Source of the DNA: Cymodocea nodosa
Lineage: Eukaryota > Streptophyta > Magnoliopsida > Alismatales > Cymodoceaceae
Reading direction: 5' to 3'
Assembly: GCA_036874045.1 (NCBI GenBank)
Contig: CM072335.1
Location: 4,794,001-4,858,000, forward strand
Length of the DNA stretch: 64,000 nt
The first letter of the stretch is position 1. Each line of letters begins with the position of its first letter. The notes below the pieces were generated by a model. The model searched no databases. It saw only the letters and a program-made list of their open reading frames with translations, and was not told the origin of the DNA. Both the position numbers and the translations under genes were made by a program. Positions 37,020-49,204 of this stretch are shown here, piece by piece.

Positions 37020-37818
37020 ACCAAACATTTGCAATTGAGCTCCAGAGCCAATGCGTCTGTACATGGGCGGTGAAGCGCATTGTAGTCCAAGAAAAATCGA
37101 GTTTTGAACTATACTATTATAGCATGCATGTATTTACCAACATCTTTATAGGGCTGTCAGCTCTGAACTGTTCCGGATCCCAGGCACTTTTCTTCTTCGT
37201 GGCAAGGAGGTTTTAAATTATACTCGGTTCATGTTTCTTGTGAAAGCCCAATAATTTCTGAATAGATCGATACCATGCTGTCAAATGAATTTTCCAGCCT
37301 TGCTGCTTTTATTGTTGTCCGCTGACATCTCTAACCCGACCTTGTCTTGTGATTTGCATAATGGAATTAATGGTCTCTACATCGGCCAGTTTTGCCAACT
37401 TCCAACACGAAATCTGATCTGAGGTCCGGCAATAATAATGGTCGTTTGCACAATCACTCCCTACTTTTTTTGATCTGGGTTAGAATTTTAGCAGGAATAT
37501 TTTACTTTTACCCACCAAGCCTGATGATGATTTCATCATGGACGATTAATCGATTCGATCTCGTGGTCTTTGTGGCCTGCCTATTTTATTAATCACAAGG
37601 TAGAAGTTGGAGGGAGTATATGCGACGACGAAATTGCTTATATGTGAGGAAGGGAACCTGAACAACAGTACAGAAGAACACAGTTGTCCGATGCACAGGA
37701 GGGCGAGAGTGGGGGGTGGGAAGGACGTACACTGCATGAACAGTGTGCATGAGTGAAGAAGAGAGAGAGAGAGAGAGAGAGAGAGGTGTCAGTGGGTTTG
37801 TACGTGAACGAGTGTGTA

Positions 37819-37858
<40 letters not shown>

Positions 37859-38992
37859 TTGGCATTTGCCATGCTCGTCATTCATGTAGAAGAAAATCAA
37901 ATTATTTGATATCAGAAATGATTTATGTTCTAAGTTACTTGTATAAAAAGTATAAGAAAATGTATTAAGAAAAAATCTCAGGTTGATGATACAAAAGAAA
38001 AGAAAAGGAACTTGACTTTTACGTAAAAGAAGGAAGATCTCTTTCTCTTTTACAAAGTTAAAGCTAGAATTAAATTAAGAACTTCAGCCATAAACCACGT
38101 GCAGAATTAAATTCTGCAAGAAGATGGATGAGATATCAAGTTGATATCCCAAGTCAAGTTTCCGTAGGTTCAAAAGAAAATTAGAACAAAGAAGTTCCAT
38201 TCATCGAGCTTGTAATTTAAGGTGGTGAAAAGTGAAGTCTTCTTATTACCTTTACATACGATGAGGTGGTGTGCAGAGGAAGGAAGACTCGTCGCTTATT
38301 GATTTTGACCTTTTAGGAGTAGAGCGGTAATCGGTTGGATAAGATTGTTGGGTCGTCCTCCTTTGAAGGTTTCTTCCTCCTCCGGACATGGAGAAACCAA
38401 CCAAAAATGGCACGCATTTGTGTTGGCGTGGAAGGAGTCAATTATTGGTACATCAATTATTGGAACGCCTGAGCTTCCACTCAAATCTACGTCTAACATG
38501 TCCTTGGATCTCAGTTTAGATCCCAGAAGTTGCCTTCGAATTATAAAACCGACATTACACACATCTTCAACGTCAAATATAAAACATGTCCTTTGGATCT
38601 CACGTAATAGCATGCTTCCCTCACTACAAATTTGAATACATTCCTTCCTTCACATACATCGTAATGAAAATACAAATGAATATCGCTTACTAAAATTATA
38701 ATAAGATTTAATATCACCTTTAATCCTCGACAATATTATATATCTATTTCATAACTTAAAAATTATATAAATAACAATCTACGCATAGCACGAAACTACC
38801 AAAAACAATATCAGATAGCTGCCATTGTAATGTGCAGATCCAGCATTGCTGACGTTTCAAATATCAATACAGCCCAATGTACAGATAGCTGATGTTTTTA
38901 TGCACACACGTACAATATTAGTTTTACCAACTGCATCTTGAGAACATGGATGAGAAGCCATTTTCCTCTGAAACAATGCAACGCCTCAAAAA
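37020..38992. other. Spacer between two convergent genes
   Basis: Holds the 3' UTRs of the flanking genes and two (GA)n microsatellites (37760-37785 and 37822-37854). The 38300-38640 stretch has short overlapping frames on both strands with no recognised domain; it contains a small internal duplication (TCAATTATTGG near 38449 and 38464). Confidence 0.5.
37760..37854. repeat. Two (GA)n microsatellites
   Basis: (GA)13 at about 37760-37785 and (GA)16 at about 37822-37854, separated by unique sequence. Confidence 0.9.
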
Positions 38993-41900
38993 TCAAAACG
39001 GATGTGATCCAACACGCCTTCTGCAAAAAATGAGACTGCCTGAATCTATCCTCTGCCTCTGCCTCTGTATTTCGAAGAGAAGATCTTCGTCTTGCTGGCG
39101 GCTTATGTACTCTCTCATGTCAAACGAATAGCATCGGTTTTTCCCCACAGCATCATACCCACATGAGAAGCTGCTGCTGCTGCTGCCGCCGCCTTCCGAT
39201 TGAGCGTCATTCTTTTTCCCATGTATCGATGAGCCATCACTCCGGTTATTACAGCTGCCTGGTGAAGCATTGCAGCTGTAATCATGCACAGAGGTGGATT
39301 CCTGCTGGCAACAAAAAACGTAGGACTTTAGAGAATCATACGGCCAAGAGATCAAAAGATACGTTTAATTCAATCTGGAATTAGAATGAGATAGACAGGT
39401 ACCCCAGGAATGATGAAAAAATTTGATTAGAAAATATCATAAAGGCGGTAGCCTAACAAAACAATGCTTTAGTTTAATGAATGATTTCTAAAAGAAAAAA
39501 AGTAAGACATGTATCAAAATGCTCTATAGTTTGAAGGTTCAAAACTATATGTCCAAAAAGTGCTTCTTTGGGTGCGCACATAAACGTCACAAAATGGTCG
39601 ATTGGTCATTAGAGATGACATGGCTTTTTGTTATGGTCATCATAGTTGCACATATATTGATGCAAGTTTGCAAAATATCACAAAAAGGATAAGGAAATGC
39701 CTTCATAATAAGGACAAAGATCGATGATAAGAGTATCGAGAAAGCAGCTTTGCTTGTGTTCTATTATGTATCCTCACTACTAACACTATGCTTTTTCTAA
39801 AATAGGTTTGGAAAATAAAAAGAGAAAATTTAAGTTTGCGACCTATCCAAGTAAAGGAGTCCTTGCTTTCAATTTCTAAGTGAAAGAAAAGCCTGTGGAT
39901 ACCTGCACCATATCATTTAAGATATTCATAAATCTCTTGTTGTCGGACAAAGAACCATCATTCTTAGTTTCCGATTGCAACCATGGAAGAACAACTCCAT
40001 CATTTTCTGCAACAGGAACATCTTCTGCTATGTATTCCTGACTTTCCACTACTGTTGGATGAACGAGGCATTCTTTGTACTTTATGCTGCTTCCTACAGT
40101 TAAACTTGTGTCACTTTTTTCACCTTCAAAGGTTGAAATGTCCGTATCTTCTACATTTAAAAGAAAATCTTCAAAATGCTTTTCTGCTTCTTCAATCAAT
40201 CCACTTGAAATCTCAGCTTTATCGCCAATCTGCAATACATGTGGGAACAGAAAAAGGAATATTGAAAAATAAAAGCTTAGGGTTGCTTTTAAGTTTTGCA
40301 AAATGTCACAAAAATGACAGGGAAATGCCATCATAACAGGGACAAAAATCGTTGATGTGGGTTTGGAGAAAGCAGTTTTGTTTGTGTTCTATTAGGAATC
40401 CCATTACCAATACCATATACTTTTTCAAAACGAGGTTTGGAAATAACATCATTTGAGTGGCTAGAGAAGAGAAAAGCTTCAAAAGAATCCTTATTTTCAC
40501 CTTCCAAGTGAAAGAGAAGCATGTGGATACCTGCAGTGTATCATCTGAGTTCTTTCCTGAAGTCAAAGAACCATCATTTTTGGTTTCCCATTGCAACCAT
40601 GGAAGAACAACATCATTTTCGCCAGTGGGAACATCTTCTGTCAAGTATTCCTCACTTTCTATGAGTGCTGGATGAACAATGCATTCTTTTGACTTTATAC
40701 TGCCTCCTAAAGTTGAACTTGTGTCACTTTTTTCACCATCAAAGGATGAAATGTCAGTGTCTTCTACATTTAAAAGAAAATCCTCAAAATACTTTTCTGC
40801 TTCTTCAATTAATCCATTTGAAATCATAGCTTTATCAATGCTCTGCAAAACATGTGGAAAGTTGGGAACAGAAAAAGGAAATGGATTTGAAAAATAAAAG
40901 CATTGGCCTGACATGAAGCATCTAGGAATACGTACTTTTCTATCCCATGATGGTCCTTCTTGCATGATGTTCCTTTCTGCCTCAGGGAATAGTCCTTTCA
41001 CAATATTTGTAAGCTCCTGTCCACAGTAATCCTCAGCTGCCAGATCAGCAATAAGTTTCTGCTTGCGCCTCTCAGACTGAGCATAAGGTGAAACGTAAAA
41101 ATAACCATTACTTGGTATAATGCTAATGAATAATGTTAAGTTTGAGACTGCACCTCATAATTCAAAAAGCATCCAGATATTAGGATATCAAACCCTCAAA
41201 AAACTGAAAATTTATTGACATCAACAAATACAATTGAACACAGACTATTCAAAAGATAATTTGCAGGAAGAAAGGAAGCACAGTCCAAGATGCATAACTT
41301 TATTTTATAGAAAAAGATATTTCTACCTCTTCTAATTTGGAAGCATAGTTCCTTTTAATTTCATCAATGACTTTGATTACATTTGAGCCTTCTGCCTGAA
41401 TGTCATCACTATTGATTATCATGGAAGGTTTTGTGTTCAGCATTAACTGCACATAATTAAGTTTTACATTAAAAGGGATAAAAGCACAACTCATATCTTA
41501 GCCACAAAATGATGCTAAGAACAGTTTGTCACTCTAGATTAAAAACCAATGGAGATTATTGTATCACATAGTTTGTAAAATAATATAAAGAATAAGTTTG
41601 GAATTGATGAGAGGCTCTTGAGCAATTTACTTTTTCCAGCTCTGTCCTGATATCATCAACTGCATCTCTTACTTCTTTACGCATGGCTTGATATAATCCA
41701 TTGACCTCTCCGTCAACAATAGGGTGGTCAGTCTGAATGAGAATTTACAAAATAAAAGAAAAAAGTCATTTATCTAAGAGGATAACTTTTGGAGTTAACT
41801 CTTCGGAGCAGGCATCATCAGCTAGCATCCAAGATTAAAAAAACTAACCTTGTCTGCATACACAGCTCTTATTGTCTTTACATGTCTATTTTTAACACTA

Positions 41901-44900
41901 TCAACTGAGCGTGCTTCATCATCAGTTAATGAAGAAGATTGGCTCTGAAATAATACAAGCATGTTAATGATGTAGGCAATATTTTACAAATACACTTTGA
42001 AAGAGTGAATACGGAGAGTACCAACTAAAGCATACTTGCACACACGTGCACACACATATGTGCATGCACACACACACACACACACACACTATATATATAT
42101 ATATATAGATAGATAGATAGATATAGATATATATCTATATAGATAGAGAGAGAGAGAGAGAGAAACCGAGTAGCTATCATGTGAATTTGGCAAATCTCTA
42201 TGCCTCATACTCCTTTGCAGAACGTCATTTGAAGAATTTGTCCCCTGTTTGGCCTTCTGGGAGCCAGACTTGCGAGAAATATCTGTATGATCCTGTTTGC
42301 ATAGGTAAAGTAAAAAGGGGGAAAATAGTATTCAGAAAGTCAGACATTTCTAATTTCAAGACAAGCAGGACAATGAATCACAGAAATACTTTTTGTAGAC
42401 AGTGGATACACCAAACACATCCAACTAAGCTAGAAAAAACAATTAAGAAATTCTAATTGTGCAAGTATTGTATAAGTGGTTAGTTGTATGGGTAAATGGA
42501 TATCTGATTACATAAAAAATTCCTTATATTATATAAATATTTACTTGCTAATCTAATCTTCATTTTTGCTTTAATTCTTTCTCTCACATGGCATTAGAGT
42601 CTAAGGATTCATTTGTGCACCTAAAAAGTAATGGAAAGAAATAAAAAGAATGATTCAAAAAGTTATAAAAAGTGATGGAAGAAAAAGTTACAGAAAGTTA
42701 GCAAAAATATGAGTATTTGCGCACAAGAAGAAATGTAACAGAAAATTACAAAATGTAATAGAATATGAATTTAATAAAATACAATTGTTCAATAATTGTG
42801 ACAAGTTTATATATAAAATATGATTTTTACAATAAAAGATGATGAAATATGATTTTTATGATTTATGATGATAAAATATAATTTTTATGATTTATAATGG
42901 TAAAATATGATTTTTAAGATAAAAAATGATTTTTATGATGGTAAAATATGATTTTTAAGATTTATGATGATAAAATATGATTTTTAAAATAAAACATAAT
43001 AAAATATGATTTTTATGATTTATAATGATAACATATGATTCATAAAAAAATTAAAAAAAAACTTTTACTCAACATATGACAGAGACGAGATGTCACTTTT
43101 TGACTCCTTTACACTTCTCAAGGTTAGAAAGGAGGTGCAATAAAAAAATCTTTTCCAAAAAAGTTAGGGAGAAAAGTTTATTAAATTTTTCTCTATTTTC
43201 CATTACACACAAACATCCTACATTTTGTCTCTATTACTTTCCTTTTTATATCTTTTTGTTACTTTCCGTTGTACACAAATCCCCCTTAAGTTGAAACTTT
43301 AGGGCAACCATCCTCTTCTCCCCACCTCCATTACTAGTTGACCTTCCTTTCCACCCCAAAAACAACGAACCCTCCCAAGCTCCACCTCCTACTACTTGTC
43401 CTCTCCAGGCCATAGGCACCTCTAGTCAAGGGGGAAAAGACTTGACTGCCACTGCCACCACAAGAAGGGGGTAGACCCTACTGCCAAGGTTGTCAGGACC
43501 TTCCTACGGTCCTGAAACTCTAGGGCCATGACAACCTTCTCCTACAACTGGTTGTGTCATGTGGTCCTATTCTTCCTACTAGCAAAGATCCAATTCATTT
43601 TGTCTGAACAAACCATGTACAAGGCTGTGTTTCATCTAATTTGCTGCACTTGAGGACAGATCTTGCTATTCCACCTAGTTTCTTACCCAAAGAGGCCTCC
43701 TACTACCTCTGTGATGCATCGGACTGCAGTTTTTTTCATCTAGATAAACTTGAACAAGAACTAAACCCTAACCAATCGCCAAGAATTTCAATGGGACATC
43801 TGAAAAACTCAAAGGACCATCTGATGTGAAAGACAACACCTATGATGAGTGGTATGCCATGACTTCCTAAAGGTAATGTGGATGGAGAACAACATAGAAC
43901 CGAGTATTGCTAGAAAGGTTATGATGTTATGGCCTGTGAAGAAGATTTAGGACATGATGAAACAAATGTATGAACATGAAAATAATATTTTCATGCTATT
44001 TGAGATATATGAGCAAATCTTCACATTATGTATGAGAGACTGTTCTGTATAAAAGCACGTCACCACATTATGCACACTATTAGAGGAGATGGAGATCTAT
44101 CAACCCTTGACATCAAAGGTGATGACTATAAGGCATTACCAAGATGAACTTACAGTTGTTGCTTACCTACTGTGTCTAACTCCAGAACTTTCATCCAAGT
44201 GCAGAGGCAGATATTTGGCATTAATGATCTAATAGATCTAAAGACTACTTTTTCCCATTTATTGGGGATTTCCATCAATACTTAACACACATACAACAGA
44301 TCACTCAGCCATGGCTGTCAACCAAAGTCGTAGCTGTGACCAAGGACATGGAGGAGATTGTGACGATTGTGCAAAGGTCAGGGATACAAACCATGTTATC
44401 ACTATAGATGCACATATCACAGATCTGAGCGAAGATGGGATAAGTTCAGGGACAGGAAGGAGAGTGTGAGAGTATTATATAAGTGGCTAGTTATATGGGT
44501 AAATGGGTCTTGATAACATTAGGAATTTCTTACTCATACTATATATACTTGTAATCTCATTACTTGCTAATTTAATATTCATTTTCACCCTAATTCTTTC
44601 TCTTATGGTAATAAAAAATAAATTAAAATGAAAATTTTAAATACATAAAAATTCTGAAAAAATGGTTCAATGCTAGGAGTTCAAAATGCTAGGAAGACAC
44701 ATTGATAACTGATATCACATGGCATCTTAGCTCAATTATCCAAATAGAATCAAGTTAAGATTTTTTATCATATCTAAGCTCATAACTTAAATTACATGAC
44801 TTGTTGCTAATCGATCAATTTATTAACTTTTTTGGCCAGGGTAGAAACTCTAGATAACAGAAGGCATTGAAATAGCATTTCAACATTGCCTTTATTCCAT

Positions 44901-45877
44901 ATCACAGTGTCTCCATGACTTCAACTAATATCCTGAGCCGTAGCCAAATGCAAACAAGACATGCTACAACCTAAATTGCTATTTGGAAATTGTAAGTCGA
45001 TCTCCGATTCTAAAAGCATCTTCTACGTATAATTGTATATGAGCCAAGTTCTGGCCGAAGCCCTTATCTGTACACTATTTCATAAGTCATAACAAGTACA
45101 CACACCACACAACTAACCTGATCTGAGAATTTGTTGATAATTTTGCATCATCGGATCTTTAAGCCCTTATGTGCACATAGACTAGCTATAAACACAACCA
45201 CTTTTGAGATAGAAGTTTGTACAACACTTAAAGGACCTAGAATCAAAAGCGAGAATCAAAGACTTCACAAAGAAGAGCCAAGTCTAATCGAGTATAATGT
45301 CGTACAGAGTAAGAAAAACAACCCGAGCTCAACCAGCACCAAAAACAGTATTTCAGAAAGGAAAAAAAAAATCAACCTTTCGATAGAAAGGTAGTACCTC
45401 TGCATCGCCAACTACATTCCGTCTAGCGACAATGACAGAGCGCTTCCTCCTCCCTCCATTGTTGCCCTTACTCCCAGCACGCCCACCATCCACGCTCCTC
45501 GACGACACCGACCGCCCCCTCAGCTTGGACGACTCCGTCTCCATGGCGAACCCGGACAGCCTCCTCCCTCTCCGACTCCCACCGTCCCAGTCCCTACCCC
45601 TCTCCAGCTCCTCCTCCCAATCCTTAACCGAGAAGAACTCATCGACGAGATCATCCAACCTCACCTCGGGGAACCCAGACCCTCTCTCGGTGTTGACGAA
45701 CTTTCCCCTCGTCGGCGGCGCCTGGGTCGGAGGCAGGAGGTCGTCGGGCGGGGGAACGCCGCCGAGGCTTCGGGAGCGGCGGTGGCTGGGTGGGTCGCGA
45801 GTGGAGGACGCGGCGTCGTCCGGACCGACGATCCCGGAGGTCCGGCGGGTAGAGGACTTGAAGGCTGAGGTTGCCAT
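38993..45877 (-). CDS. Plant-conserved coiled-coil protein of unknown function
   Basis: Nine minus-strand exons, nearly all in phase 0: 45877-45398, 42292-42167, 41944-41849, 41732-41631, 41446-41327, 41076-40936, 40842-40531, 40229-39903, 39304-38993. The joined protein has 671 residues. The N-terminus (MATSAFKSSTRR...) is rich in S/R (RRSRSLGG, RGRSVSSRSVD). A helical middle follows: SSLTDDEARS, KTIRAVYADK, NGLYQAMRKEVRDAVDDIRTELEK, VIDEIKRNYASKLEE, ERRKQKLIADLAAED. Next come two copies of an acidic block (EEAEKYFEDFLLNVEDTDIS, then VVLPWLQWETKNDG). The C-terminus is MREYISRQQDEDLLFEIQRQ then RQRIDSG. I recognise this as a conserved land-plant protein with no known job; homologues as I recall carry one acidic block. 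Exon 1 is GC-rich; intron 1 (3.1 kb) carries a Copia fossil. Confidence 0.82.
39301..39307 (-). promoter_or_regulatory. NAGNAG tandem acceptor of the last exon
   Basis: On the minus strand the last intron ends TTGCCAGCAG, so splicing at either AG keeps frame and adds or drops one glutamine. NAGNAG acceptors are a known source of single-residue protein variation. Confidence 0.6.
39664..40880 (-). repeat. Tandem duplication of one exon plus flanking intron
   Basis: Unit A (about 39664-40265) and unit B (about 40293-40880) are about 600 bp each. They share intron wording (GCAAAATATCACAAAAAGGA / GCAAAATGTCACAAAAATGA; GAAAGCAG..TTTGTGTTCTATTA) and one exon each: 40229-39903 (109 codons) and 40842-40531 (104 codons). 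Both exons are phase 0-0, open, and keep AG acceptors and GT donors. They are similar but clearly diverged at protein level. Confidence 0.92.
42067..42163. repeat. Compound (CA)n(TA)n(GATA)n(GA)n microsatellite beside an exon donor
   Basis: CA, TA, GATA and GA runs follow each other for about 97 bp. On the gene strand, the exon ending at 42167 is followed by GTTTCTCTCTCTCTC, so the CT run starts five bases into the intron. Confidence 0.92.
42458..44605 (+). mobile_element. Old Copia-type LTR element, broken, in intron 1 of the coiled-coil gene
   Basis: Diverged direct repeats of about 130-140 bp bound the element: about 42458-42586 (starts TGTGCAAG) and about 44465-44605 (starts TGTGAGAG). 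A primer-binding-site-like TGGCATTAGAGTC follows the left repeat, and a purine-rich tract GGGACAGGAAGGAGAG directly precedes the right one, giving plus orientation. Copia gag-like wording is seen in about 43640-44460, broken in several places; no pol is recognised. It is antisense to the host gene. The strong divergence between the LTRs marks it as ancient. Confidence 0.75.
42815..43040. repeat. AT-rich minisatellite inside the Copia fossil
   Basis: Six to seven irregular copies of a 25-40 bp unit based on AAAATATGATTTTTATGATT, followed by TATGATGAT variants. Confidence 0.85.
45118..45397 (-). other. Start of intron 1 of the coiled-coil gene
   Basis: Intron sequence next to the exon 1 donor (GTACTACC). 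A CAG-GTTAGT-like donor at about 45117 could mark a short optional exon, but no needed coding block fits it and exon 1 joins directly in phase to the exon at 42292-42167. Confidence 0.4.
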
Positions 45878-45949
45878 TAGAGGGGGCGTGGCGTGGTGGG
45901 TCGGCGGTATCACGCCGTCAGAGGAAGGAAGGAAGGAGGAGTTGGCAGG

Positions 45950-48050
45950 AAAAATTTGATTTTGAGATGGCGGAGATGGCAAGTTGGGAGGAGAAGAGTG
46001 TGCCGGGCGACACGTGATCAATGCCAGTCGTATTTACAACGTCGTGCTTTCCAAAATTGCAGAATGCAGACGCTGCCGTTTCTTTCCAGTGATTTGATTT
46101 TCTTTCTTTTCAAGATAAATAGATTAAAATACTTTTCTGTCGCCTTTCAACACATGAAGAGAAATACAGATTACAAACTATAATGTCAATATAATGAAAA
46201 AGTAAACAAATAATAAACTTAAATATCGATGTGTTATTTATAGAGCAAGATCTGAAAATAAAATTGTTCTTGTTGTTTCATGTCACTCAAAGAAAAGTCA
46301 TCACAAAGGTAAATCACAAACTGGAATTTAAAGAGAAAGGAAGGACAAAATAAATTACCTGTAAAGTACTTAGAAAGAAGAAATTTAGCATTATTATTAA
46401 ACAAGAAGGACTAGACTTTGTAACAAAAGACACAATTCACAGGTAGGTGATTGAAATCTTCGATATAAATATTGCACCATTGTTTAGAAAGGTTAGTTTC
46501 AATACAGATTTTATTACTTAACAACCAACCAAGCAAAAAGTTTAACTGACTTTGCATTGCCAGATTTGTCTGAAGAGATGAAAACGAACTCCATCGGATT
46601 TAACTAAAATGCTGAAGGAACTGCTGCAATATTAAGTTCCAGGTAATATAATTTGGATCATTAGAAAATGAGGGAGAAGAATTAGACGAGATGGAAATCT
46701 GGGGGATTGAAAAAAGTTCAAGATCTTTAGCCCAAGCATACAGCTCAAGGAAAATATAACAAAACTGATGAGAAGTAGCAAAAGTAGAAAAACTATTTGT
46801 AATAATACTCCAGAAGGAAGGGGGAGGAGGCATGGGTGCAGGAGCTACCGAGGATGGAACTAATACCTCCTGAACCTGAGAATTTAGATTTTAGTATATA
46901 TATATCACACAAAATAGGTTTAATGCTATTAAGAGGCTTTAAATCAATTTTCCTTTTGAGGGCTCAAGAGAATACCCTAAGGTTAATAACACCTAAATAC
47001 CTGATCTTTATAGGTTTATGGATGGCATTCAAATCGATCAGGTGATATTTTCAGCTATCATTGAGATTGAAACCTCAAAGAAAATTCCTTCTTAATTAAT
47101 CTGTGGAATGAGAAACTTTAATGGTAAGGTGAAGGACAGATACATAAAATATGGAAATAACAGATAGAACCGAGTTCATAAAAGTCAATTTACCTGTCCA
47201 GTTTAGATGATGTATCGTCTAAAACTTCTGGATCTTTACAGCAAACGACATGATTTTGTTAATCTTCTTTTACAATCTTTATAGCAATTTGTTAATTAAT
47301 CTTTGGAGTTATGACTTTGACAGATGTCACTTATGCTAAATCTAATCATATCCATACGATTTGATTTGGTTAAATCATATTGGACCACAATTTGATGGAA
47401 TTGAGTCATGTCACAAGTATGTGTGTTAGCATGATAGGATTTTATTTTATTTTAAATTCATATATCATTTTTAAAAAGAAAATACCAAAAATCAAATAAA
47501 ACCTTTACCTATACAATTTTATAATTTGTTAACCTATCTACGGATACATCACTTGAAGAAGGTGTCAACTGCGTCTTAAGTCTAGTTGTACCATCACAAT
47601 CTACTTCTTTAAGATTTTATAATTTATTAACTTATGTACATGTGAGTTTTTATTATTATACCTCTTTAGTAGATATCGATCTTATAATATTAAAGAAGAG
47701 AATTTTTCATATGTTAAAATTTTATTTATATGTATTTTTTTCTCTTTAATATTATGACGATTGTCATATCTTTTTTGAGATGTGACAAAATAACTTTGAA
47801 CTTTGTGACTTCTGAGGATGTGTAGTAGTAGGACGAGAAGACAGCAATGATATGATCCTTGCAATCTTGCAAGATACCACTACCACTATTTCTCCTAATG
47901 TAAGACCATCTATATCGAGCTTGAAGTAATTAGCTTTTGGAGGTGACTAACCAATCCAGAGAACCTTAGAAGATTTCCTATAGTAGTTTCTGAAACCAAA
48001 TTTGTAAACCCAGTATTTTTCTGAAGTAGTCAAGTCCTTCATAGTGTTAA
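45950..48050. other. Spacer upstream of the coiled-coil gene
   Basis: The first 100 bp is GC-rich promoter or leader with an ACACGTGATC site near 46012. The rest is AT-rich. A minus-strand frame at 46600-46900 (APMPPPPSFWSIITNSF...) resembles no family known to me. Confidence 0.45.
47672..47770. mobile_element. About 99-bp foldback (MITE-like)
   Basis: The left arm GATATCGATCTTATAATATT continues AAAGAAGAGAA, and is mirrored by the right arm, which in reverse reads GATATGACAATCGTCATAATA then TTAAAGAGAA. It forms an AT-rich hairpin. No target duplication could be fixed. Confidence 0.5.
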
Positions 48051-48059
48051 AATATTGCC

Positions 48060-49140
48060 TAGTGTCGTTATCTTTGTCACGTGGATTTTACTTGTGCATT
48101 GATGAGTTGTTTGTTTCCGTATCCTGTGTGGTGGTCATTGTTTTGATTTATGCTTTTATTGGTTGTTAAATAATTAAGATTATAGTGATAATAAAGTGGA
48201 CACTAGGCATCTTGCTCTCCTTTTTTTCACATAGGAAAAAGAGAGGAGGGTTTTCGGTCTGTCTTAATATCCCAAAACTTCTACCGTACCACTTCTGTGG
48301 TGTTCGTTTGGCTGTCGCATTGTTCTCTCATCAGTCGTGATTTGTCATTTTCTATGTTGATATCAGAGTTGGCGAAAACCACATCGTCATCACACCATTG
48401 TAGGATTAATGCTAAGGATGGATTAGGACTGACCACAGAAAATTTGATATGACGTTGACGTCGAACGCATAGAATGTGCGTAATTAGGTACACTTTGGAT
48501 CAATTGGTAATAGTCATTCTCCACTTGTTGTTTCAAATATTACCGTCCTCATTCTAGTAAAGCTAGATAAGTTGAACTTTCTTGTGTGGAAGTCTATATT
48601 CGAAATAGTCTTAAGGAGCCACAGGCTAATGACTCACATTGATGGGTCTGGTAGTACTCCATGTACAGATTCTTTGGATTATCATGAATGGTATGAGCAT
48701 AATCAGATGTTGCTGTCTTGGATCAATGGGACTTTGTCCCCTACCTTACCATTTCGTATGTGATTGGAGTTAGATCTGCTACGGAGGCTTGGGGAAATCA
48801 GATTTGGCTCTTCGACTCTTGCTCACACCACGACTCTCTGAAGACAACTTGACGTTAAGAAGGAAGAATGTAGTATGCAGGCCTATTTGCAAGAAATAAA
48901 AGTTATCATAGATCAGTTATAGCATCTTGTGGGTGCAAAGTGAGTAACGAAGAGATTGGGATTCAATTCTTACGGTTTGTCACAAAATTATCACTTGTTT
49001 GCTACTTCCATTCAAGCCAGAAGCGCTCTCATTACCATTCCAAAGTTGCAATCCTTACTTATTTGTGAAGAGTTCAATGTCAATGATTTAGAAGAAAGAA
49101 ATAATAACATGTCTACTTTTGTATTAGTTGTTTACTCATG
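48060..49140 (+). mobile_element. Copia fossil: primer-binding-site region and gag fragment
   Basis: A primer-binding-site-like TGATATCAGAGTTGG is at about 48357, so the preceding few hundred bases may be part of an LTR. Downstream, about 48540-48770 encodes Copia gag wording (LDKLNFLVWKSIFEIVLRSH, then HIDGSG, DYHEWYEHNQMLLSWI). It is broken in several places; pol is missing, and a CACTA relic follows directly. Confidence 0.7.
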
Positions 49141-49204
49141 ATTTAACATGTAGGTGGAATGCTTGCATCATCATTTATGTTAATATGAAAACTCTTTTAT
49201 ACTC

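Noticed and set aside
38296-38635. Overlapping 96- and 105-codon frames
   Set aside because: Open on both strands with no domain; likely chance frames in the 3' flank.
45118-45160. Extra small exon of the coiled-coil gene
   Set aside because: Only a donor-like CAG-GTTAGT is convincing; neighbouring exons already join in phase without it.
46600-46900. Minus-strand frame with proline-rich start (PMPPPPSFW)
   Set aside because: Could be a retroelement piece, but no gag, pol or LINE motif could be named.
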